A DNA stretch of 48,648 nt. It comes from Isoetes engelmannii. Taxonomy: Eukaryota > Streptophyta > Lycopodiopsida > Isoetales > Isoetaceae. The stretch spans positions 1 through 48,648 of the forward strand of contig JAANSK020285934.1 in assembly GCA_011763485.2 (NCBI GenBank). The letters are read 5' to 3'. How positions within the stretch are numbered: position 1 is the stretch's first letter; the number at the start of each line of letters is the position of its first letter. The position numbers and the translations under genes were made by a program. This document shows positions 42,131 to 48,648 of the stretch, piece after piece. Under the pieces are notes generated by a model. That model made no database searches and was not told where the DNA came from. It saw nothing but the letters and a program-made list of their open reading frames with translations.

Positions 42131-43144
42131 TATTCCTTTATTATCCCTCTAGGGGTTACACCATCAAGTAATTGTCAAAGAGAGAAGTAACCTTCACTGC
42201 AGGGAACTTGGATTTGAAAACTTTAAGACATTAAAAGCTCCAGTGCAAGCAGGACCATTGGTGCTGGCATCTTCAGGTTCAATTTTATTCGAGTCCCACA
42301 TCTTAAAATAAGCACGTCCTTTTGCCATTGGAATGGAATTTTTAGAAATATTTTCCCCCAATAATTCAAATGCATCACAAAACAGTTCAAAGTGAACCCT
42401 ACCTTCAACTACTGTATATCCGAGATAGAGACTGAATGGGCTTGGAAACTATAGCTAAGTTTCAAGAGAATACTCTATAACGTGGACCACACACTTCAGC
42501 TCCCACGGCCATTTGCCCCCCCCCCCCCCCCCAGTGCTGCTGCAAGTACTTCAATTCTCCCTGTGATTCTAGCGTGTCCTTGGCCAGATCATAGCTCACT
42601 TTACTCGGGAATAGCGCAATCCAATGCCATCGGGTAACGCTGAATCTGTGTTGGTCTTGAAGGTAGCTCTGAGGTCCAGTTGAAGCCAAATACAGGCTAT
42701 GAGATAAGAATGTCAAATTAAAAAAGACACGCATTGAATCTAGGACAAATTGGAACGAAAATTATAAATATGACCTGAAGTGAGACGTTGAAAGCTCAAT
42801 GAGCAAGGCTATCAAATAAGATTAGACAAATTGGAACAAAATAGATATGACCTAGTGAGATGTTAGAATCAAATAAGATTTCTTTCTCAGATATATATTT
42901 TCGAAGGTATATTCGATACATTGATTGCACTCTTGCCGTCTGCAGCATGCATTTGGAGTCTATTAAAGCTGTTCTTCAGAAGCCTGGTCCATGCCAAAAT
43001 ACCATTTTCTTTGAAGGAGTTGCAGCAAGCACTCGGGTTGAAACATTTCTTGTTCATGGTGTAGGATTGACTGAAAAGAATCGAAATCAGGAATTAAACA
43101 GCAAAAATGGTGGGCACGACATGGGATTTGATTCCCTTAGCCAT
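42131..43144. other. Spacer and TFIIE-alpha 3' flank
   Basis: A C-run of about 16 near 42517-42532. The last 100-300 bases before 43145 would be the TFIIE-alpha 3' UTR. A 128-codon plus-strand frame here (42860-43246) overlaps the last exon in antisense and is probably chance. Confidence 0.4.
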
Positions 43145-43239
43145 CTAATCACCATCTTCCCAATCAACGTCGTCCTCTTCCAACACTGTGCCTGTGTCTT
43201 CCCTGTGTGTTGCCTCTGCATCCTCAGCTGGCTCGTTAC
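43145..43239 (-). CDS. TFIIE-alpha exon 10 with stop
   Basis: 30 residues ending TVLEEDDVDWEDGD and a TAG stop at 43147-43145. The acidic tail is a family hallmark. Confidence 0.9.
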
Positions 43240-46200
43240 CTGGTAGCCAGATAAAGAATTGTGAAAATGCAAACAACTGACAATAAGATAAAAATACAGG
43301 AAAAAGGGTATACCCCCAGTTGCAAATTCCCACTCCTCTTCTCTCTTTGCTTTTTGGCCCACTTCACGCTCTGCAACACCAACAGCCTGCTCTTCTTCTT
43401 TTATGGCATTAGAAGTAACCTCAGTAACCTCGTGTTGGCGTTGCATCAATGCAGCATAATATGCTTGAAGGTACGCCTCCTGTCACAGGATAAAACCCTA
43501 TTGATTTTATGCATTTCCACAATTAAAGCAGTAACATAGTTTAGACAAACAACCTGTACTTTGCGTTGTGCATTTTCCTTCTCCTCAAATGGTTTTACAT
43601 CAAATGAAACTCCAGCTTGCGAAATATTTTCCTTGGATTTGACTTCTAGCTTTGCCTCAAGCTTTACTTCTTGTTTGACTTCCCCACGTTGCTCAGCTGT
43701 CAAACTCATCCCTTGACGTATCATCCATGGAGGAAGCACCTTCATTGGTCCTCCCTCCTCTTCTTTAACTTCTGTTTTGTTGACCATACCAGCCAGAGCA
43801 ACTTCCACCTATATACAAAGTAATAAACAGTTTGACATGAGAAGTAAAGAAACAATATGAAAATGCTGGTGAATAAGTTGTCTCAACCTTTGTATCTCCC
43901 AAAAATGGCAAAGGAGTTCCGCTAGAGCTTTGCCCATGTGAGGACTTCATATCAATACCAGCTGCCCCTTCATCGCCATTTGCTGAAATGTGACCTGCAG
44001 CAATTGCTCTTTTTTCCCACTGTGTGAATGTTCCATACTCAGGTGGGACTAAGTCTTTAACTCTTAATAACTGTTCTGTTAAAGGTTTCAGTTGTTCCTG
44101 GGGGAAAACCAGCATGGCATTAAATTCTTTTAATAGCTGTATACCATCAAACATTTCAGCAGCACACAACCTCCATAAGATCCAAAAGTTCTCTTTGTCT
44201 CTCTCGTTGGCGACGCCTTGCATTTTCTTCACCATCCCCATCACCCAACTCTTCCGCAGCAAGCTTGTCACTTTCAGCAACAAGTTCAGCCTGGCATCTC
44301 TCACAGTGGAAGTTCATATCAGGTGGAACCATCAACCGTGGAGCATCCAATGCTGAGTACCTTTAATATGCACAGAGACTGACCCTAATATCAGTACATG
44401 TGCATATTGTTAGCAGATTCCATAAGACAACTAAGAAATTTACTAACTTAGAATTAGAGAGTACAAACCTACGACCACAACTCGCAGTTGGACAAACATA
44501 TTCTTGAATCGCATTCCTATCCTCAAGCTGATCTTTTATTTTTCTTTTCGCCCTGTGAATTTTATATCGCACCACATCACACACCTGAGAATAAGAACAG
44601 AATATGTCAACCATGTGTTTCTTCCTCTATTCTTTGTACAGTAATGAAATGGCATTACCTGTGCATAATCCAGGCAGCAGTATGTTGTAACTTGAACTTT
44701 CTGCTTTTCTGACTCTCGTTGCCCAGTGCGTCCATCGAATACTGCAATAGCTGCATTGTAAGCCTTGGCACCTTTTCCAGTCTGTAAAAAACATATTAGA
44801 AACAAACCAATTGACTGGGATTCATTTTCCCCCCTTTCATGTTCATTAAATGTATAAACCATACTTATTAAGCTTGACTAGATAGCTCTTTGGACTTATG
44901 GTATACAAAATTTGTTAATGACCAGCAAGAACAGACATGGAACAGACCTACATTAGGTTGATTCAGATTCCAGCGCAACAGATGATCTTAGCACACACGG
45001 AATCGGTTTTGATGGTGGATTTTGTTTTCTATACTAATGGGAAGTTTGGCAACCAAATCCAGTTCATAACAATTGGCAATTGCAATTGGAAGGGCCAGTT
45101 AACTATGACTATGAGCATAATCTCAACTAAATAACGTGTCTCTGGCTAGAACCTCATTTCTATCTAATGACCTTTCAATCTTAATAAATTGGGTAGGGAT
45201 AGAAATGGACACTTTATTTTATTGCACACAAGGGCAGAAAAGTTAGATTTCCAATTCACTAGGATTACGACAAAAAAAAGAAAAAATTGGTTGACAAAGG
45301 TAGCTTTGAGATGGAACATTATAAGTATGTTCTATAAAACATACTGATACAGTTGTGCATCCAACCATGACATAATTGACTATGCTTAGTCTTTAAAGGT
45401 TTATTCATTCCACGAAGACACTCTTGAAAAGGGCGTTAAAGTAGTTCATTCTGCTGGTCCCAAACTTCAGAATATTTATCTCATTGACAACATGCACATC
45501 ATACTGCCAACCAGGATCATTAAACATGATGTTAAGTGTTATATTGAGCCAGGGCATTAAAGAGTTAAGTTCTACATCTATAACGCCCATATAATGCTAG
45601 AAACATGACATGAACACTGCGATATGCTTATCTAGGGCTGCTTGCTATTGATCTCTTTTATGAATCCCAGCTGCCAAATTGGCGTGAAATATAGAGCTTC
45701 CAGCGTAACAATCTAATGCTAATAAAAGAGCAATTTTTTCTAGAACACTTTGTGATGGATAAATACAAGGTGATAAAAAACATTATTTGTATTGAACATG
45801 CCATTAGCAACACATTTCTACCTCTCTACGGTCTTCTCGCTGAATCAGCCTTTCATTTGAAAGAGCACGCAATGTCCTCCTGAGCTGTTTTGGATGCAAC
45901 TTCAGATCCTTGGCAAGATCATCTTCTTTCACCCATTGTCGTCTGTAACAATGAAACTCATGATCAAATAAGTTACAAGATATGCTTCCCAGATTTTTCA
46001 TGGAGCATAAGTGAATAAAAATGCTACTCTGACATATTCTGTTGTGTACTCTCATATTTAACAGCACCAAAAAGTCATGCGATGATTTACGACTGCAACT
46101 GACCCAGTAAGTGACAATGGGTCCTGAACCTTAAGTCAGTTTCCTGAAGGTGTGAAGACCTTCTAGAACCACATACCAATGACTAATTTATTTACAAAAT

Positions 46201-47324
46201 GATGCTGACTTATGATAGTGTCTACATATCTAGATTCACCCATATGCTAATAAAGACTATCCTGCAATGCAATAAGTGACCCAAGGAAAAGATTTTGTTT
46301 TATGCATGATCATTCCTCCTATTCGTCAGCTATTGGCCAGCTCAGAGTCTCATCTCATCAGCTTGAGATTGAGGCTGCACGTGCGAGTAGACCCAAGGTC
46401 GAGCGCTCAAAGAGGATTTGCAGATTGTGTCAGTTGAATGTAATTGAGTCTGAGGAACATCTCATCTTTACATGTCCAGTCTATTATGAAATACGGGGCA
46501 GATTTGGGAACCTACCACACTCTCCAAACTGATCAGGTATGAGGACCAGAAATGTATAACTCTTTTCCTTCACCAAATGACTGTGAATAGAAGAAATCTG
46601 TTGAAGAAGCAGGTTGAGGGAAGAGCGGGACCGGAAAATGACCCTACACACAAAGGCTGATCACTCTTTTTCTCATTGGAGGTGATAATGATAATAAACA
46701 AAAGTCAGGTCCTCCTCCTGGACCATCTCATCCAATTTTAAATAGGGTAACCATGATAGGTCTAGAACAAGAAAGCGGACAGTAGAAGAAAAACATAAGC
46801 AGTCCTTTAAACGAGAAAACAAGTCTGACATCACTTTATACTTTGAGCCTGTGATCGAGAAGAAAACAAAAGTTTCCTGATTTCATCGTTTTAGTTTTTC
46901 TTTTTACTTTTTTTATGCAATACCTCTAGGAGGCTGCAATCGCCCCTAGCTGTACACGATTGGTGGTGTATATTTGGTCTCATAGACCCAGGTGTTCTCT
47001 CATAGACGTTAATATAATTTTTCTTTCTTTCTTCCTAAAAAATGCTTCCATATACACGATACCACGATTCAAACAACGAGAAAGAGAAACTGCAGACGCA
47101 TAATCATACCTGGTTAAGGCATCGAGGATGACAACGGCAATCCCTTGATTATCCGATTTGTCTGACTTACTACGGTTAGAACTCTTTGGTGGTATCTCCT
47201 CGTCATAAAATGATCGAGCTACAAGCTTCACTAGCCTGTCAATCCGTCCAAGAGATTAAGAAACAAATAATGACCCAAATTGAAAAGTTATATGCACTCA
47301 CCGTCGGAAAGGCTCCACGCTCAT
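43145..47324 (-). CDS. TFIIE-alpha, general transcription factor IIE large subunit (10 exons)
   Basis: TFIIE-alpha joins the RNA polymerase II pre-initiation complex in the nucleus, recruits TFIIH and helps promoter opening. Exons on the minus strand are 47324-47302, 47235-47110, 45942-45822, 44781-44659, 44584-44469, 44360-44171, 44097-43888, 43808-43554, 43479-43314 and 43239-43145. All introns are GT-AG; the sum is 1425 nt, or 474 aa, without internal stops, close to the usual plant length. The start MSVEPFRRLVKLVARSFYDE is the family N-terminus. Residues 9-90 form the winged helix (GIAVVILDALTRRQ, WVKEDDLAKDLKLHPKQLRR). Residues 120-193 hold the linker helix and zinc ribbon (Cys162, Cys167, Cys189, Cys192). 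A basic and glutamate-rich helix follows (ENARRRQRERQRELLDLMEE). The C-terminus is acidic (VLEEDDVDWEDGD), as in other TFIIE-alpha. The first zinc pair is C-x4-C rather than C-x2-C, which is odd. Confidence 0.95.
43314..43479 (-). CDS. TFIIE-alpha exon 9
   Basis: Starts EAYLQAYYAALMQRQ and runs into an acidic and basic coiled-coil-like stretch. The donor GTATAC gives phase 1, matched by exon 10. Confidence 0.88.
43554..43808 (-). CDS. TFIIE-alpha exon 8
   Basis: 85 codons with KVLPPWMIRQGMS, a short conserved plant motif, then a Lys/Glu-rich stretch of repeated EVK and EAK steps. Acceptor TATATAG, donor GTTGTT. Confidence 0.88.
43888..44097 (-). CDS. TFIIE-alpha exon 7
   Basis: 70 codons starting EQLKPLTEQLLRVKDLVPPE, as in plant homologues. 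The rest is low-complexity Gly/Ser (GQSSSGTPLPFLGD). Acceptor CCCCAG, donor GTTGAG. Confidence 0.9.
44171..44360 (-). CDS. TFIIE-alpha exon 6
   Basis: Completes the zinc ribbon (FHCERCQAEL; Cys189, Cys192) and adds a charged helix, EENARRRQRERQRELLDLME. The intron after it is only 73 bp. Confidence 0.91.
44469..44584 (-). CDS. TFIIE-alpha exon 5
   Basis: Encodes VCDVVRYKIHRAKRKIKDQL then EDRNAIQEYVCPTASCGR, including the first zinc-ribbon pair (Cys162, Cys167). Acceptor TCTCAG, donor GTTTGT. Confidence 0.92.
44659..44781 (-). CDS. TFIIE-alpha exon 4
   Basis: 41 codons starting TGKGAKAYNAAIAVFDGRTG and ending YCCLDYAQ, the segment between winged helix and zinc ribbon. Acceptor TTACAG, donor GTAATG. 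Confidence 0.92.
44782..45821. other. TFIIE-alpha intron 3
   Basis: 1040-bp intron between exons 3 and 4, AT-rich, without a recognisable insert. Confidence 0.6.
45822..45942 (-). CDS. TFIIE-alpha exon 3
   Basis: Encodes the recognition part of the winged helix, WVKEDDLAKDLKLHPKQLRR, then TLRALSNERLIQREDRRE. It lies across a 1167-bp intron from exon 2. Donor GTAGAA. Confidence 0.94.
46300..46640 (+). pseudogene. LINE zinc-domain fragment in TFIIE-alpha intron 2
   Basis: The plus strand reads GQLRVSSHQLEIEAARASRP then ICRLCQLNVIESEEHLIFTC, with C-x2-C, His and Cys intact, and VYYEIRGRF. A shifted frame continues LFLHQMTVNRRNLLKKQ to about 46640. Same family as 3925-4910; opposite in orientation to the host gene. 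Confidence 0.75.
46641..47109. other. TFIIE-alpha intron 2, left of exon 2
   Basis: Non-coding intron sequence. Nothing recognisable. Confidence 0.5.
47110..47235 (-). CDS. TFIIE-alpha exon 2
   Basis: LVKLVARSFYDEE followed by a Ser/Lys-rich stretch and then GIAVVILDALTR, the first half of the winged helix. Acceptor TGACAG, donor GTATGA. Confidence 0.93.
47302..47324 (-). CDS. TFIIE-alpha exon 1 (coding part)
   Basis: ATG plus MSVEPFR and two bases of the next Arg codon, then the donor GTGAGT. The start is set by the conserved MS-EPF N-terminus. A 66-bp intron follows. Confidence 0.9.
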
Positions 47325-47789
47325 TATGATCCGGCCAAGGTCTGCGCAAAAAGGAATAGGAACTAAAATAAAGGGCAGGTAGTATCACATAAAGCAATTT
47401 TGCCGCAGTCCTTTTTGCAATTGAGGCTATCCACGTTGGCAACCAAAGTGGGGATTTTTGTTTCACGTGGATGCCTTTTTATTTCATCCATGGACACGAA
47501 ATATTCAAGCTAAGGGGGTTTCTCATGGACGAAAATCTCAAGGTTTTTTTTTTCTGGAGGTCCGATTGCTTGGGCTGGGGTCTTGGACCTGGACAAAAAT
47601 TAATCCATCTTTATTACTTTTTGCTCAGGTCTTGGACCTGATTTTGATCCATCGGCTAAAATTTCATTCTTGTGCATCAATCGGCTGAGATGTTGCAGAA
47701 AAAACCTTGTTCGAATTGTTGCGCTTGCCATTCCTGATCCAGATCAAAGGTAAGGTAAATGCTCTTGCATCATTTGATCAACATAGTTT
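47325..47789 (-). promoter_or_regulatory. TFIIE-alpha 5' flank
   Basis: 5' UTR and promoter region by position. No TATA box or known element could be set with confidence. Confidence 0.3.
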
Positions 47790-48430
47790 TGGTTGGACAA
47801 CCTCTTGGATATCATAAGCAATTTCCAAGTGAATACTTCCCAAATCAATACCTTCTTCAAGAGAAGAACAACTATAAACCATAACAACTTTATCCTGCGT
47901 CCATTGAAGAAAAACCTCACCTACAATGTCTATGCCCTTGAAAATACACAATCTCCTTCTCTTCTAAATGCAAGATGAAAAGCTCGTTCCCGCAGTTTAG
48001 GCCATGTAGCAGTGTAAATAATGAGTAGAATTTGATGGCTAGTTAGAGAAGTCCCAAAAAGGGTAAACAACCAAGACCATATCAGTTGAAGTCGCTCACA
48101 CAAAAAGAATCAATGTTCAATACTCTCAACCCTTTGCTTATATAAAAGACAGAGTTCTGAAACCTGATGGTCAATTTTATGAACCAACATGTTGACTCTG
48201 GAACATCTGTAGATTACTTGCCACCAATTAACTGGCACTTTGCGATGAAGCAACTTATCTGAGACCCATGTCCAAGCACTTTTCCATTGTGACTGAGGGA
48301 CCTGAATACGCCACTTATTAGATGGAGACAATGTTTCATAATACAGAAGCAATTTGTAAACAGAAGAGACAAAGCGCTCTTGCTTGATACCCTGTTGACA
48401 TCCCCATATCTGGATATTCCCATGACATGA
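47790..48430 (-). pseudogene. LINE C-terminal fragment
   Basis: The minus strand from 48352 reads WRIQVPQSQWKSAWTWVSDK, LLHRKVPVNWWQVIYRCSRV, then LCLLYKQRVESIEH, and after a stop FFLCERLQLIWSWLFTLFG. This is the zinc-binding C-terminal domain (W-x-x-x, C-x2-[CY], E-S-x-x-H-x-F-x-C-x6-W) of a plant LINE of a different family from those above. Frames break at 48110 and beyond. Confidence 0.65.
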
Positions 48431-48648
48431 GATGGTAAAACTCGTAACTAAGCTGCAATATCTAGCACAATAACAGGGGGTTACTTTTAGATTTTTATGC
48501 GTTTTTTTTTTTTTTGTTTTGAAGGACGAGTGTCTATATATTCAAGAATAAAATCAAAATACATCAAGCAGGTACTGTACTATGGGACAAACCTAGAGGA
48601 AAAAATGATCTCCCCTAAGCAAGTACAAGTACTAGATCAGCTTCCCTA
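48431..48648. other. Right edge, unassigned
   Basis: AT-rich with a T-run near 48505-48520. No gene visible. Confidence 0.4.

Noticed and set aside
42515-42532. C-runs at 31170, 36340 and 42520 as regulatory G-quadruplex sites
   Set aside because: They are single homopolymer runs, lack the spaced G-tract pattern, and are prone to sequencing error.
42860-43246. A plus-strand 128-codon frame
   Set aside because: Its 3' part is antisense to the last TFIIE-alpha exon, and no family is recognisable.

Overview
This is nuclear DNA of a land plant. The evidence is two spliced genes with plant-type proteins and GT-AG introns, Ty1/copia elements primed by the usual plant initiator-Met tRNA site, LINEs, a Mutator-like (MULE) transposase, a plant-type mitochondrial small-subunit rRNA insert and a broken 45S rDNA unit. 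The very long transposon-filled introns suggest a large genome, such as a fern or another non-flowering vascular plant. That last step is inference.

Two host genes can be read end to end, both on the minus strand. POT1, the telomere single-strand-binding protein, runs from an ATG at 28932 to a stop at 3549. It has ten exons, 1482 coding nt (493 aa), and every splice phase joins in frame. Its introns carry most of the mobile DNA in the left half. Intron 5 (11.9 kb) holds a complete copia element with a target-site duplication, a second decayed copia element and other fragments. Intron 7 (5.6 kb) holds LINE debris and a rearranged mitochondrial rRNA insert. Introns 4 and 9 hold further copia and LINE pieces. 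TFIIE-alpha, the large subunit of general transcription factor IIE, runs from 47324 to 43145. It has ten exons and 1425 coding nt (474 aa), also in frame throughout.

Layout from left to right: 1-1080, possible 3' exons of an unidentified minus-strand gene plus a small MITE-like element; 1383-2907, decayed LINE (+); 3549-28932, POT1 and its intronic transposons; 29281-29705, a foldback element; 30140-31105, a GC-rich minisatellite; 31290-35727, a decayed 25S-ITS2-5.8S-ITS1-18S(3') unit on the minus strand with a small internal inversion; 35730-36065, a degenerate short tandem array; 36410-38622, a decayed MULE transposase with a SWIM finger; 38.6-40.5 kb, unassigned DNA with tandem repeats; 40560-41400, a frameshifted remnant that looks like VPS11; 43145-47324, TFIIE-alpha; 47790-48430, another LINE 3' fragment.

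I found no operon-like, CRISPR-like or otherwise novel gene system. The points most worth a second look are the 29-bp duplication of the 3' splice site of the last POT1 exon, the extended first cysteine pair in the TFIIE-alpha zinc ribbon, the inversion inside the 25S pseudogene, the duplicated mitochondrial rRNA insert and the foldback element upstream of POT1.
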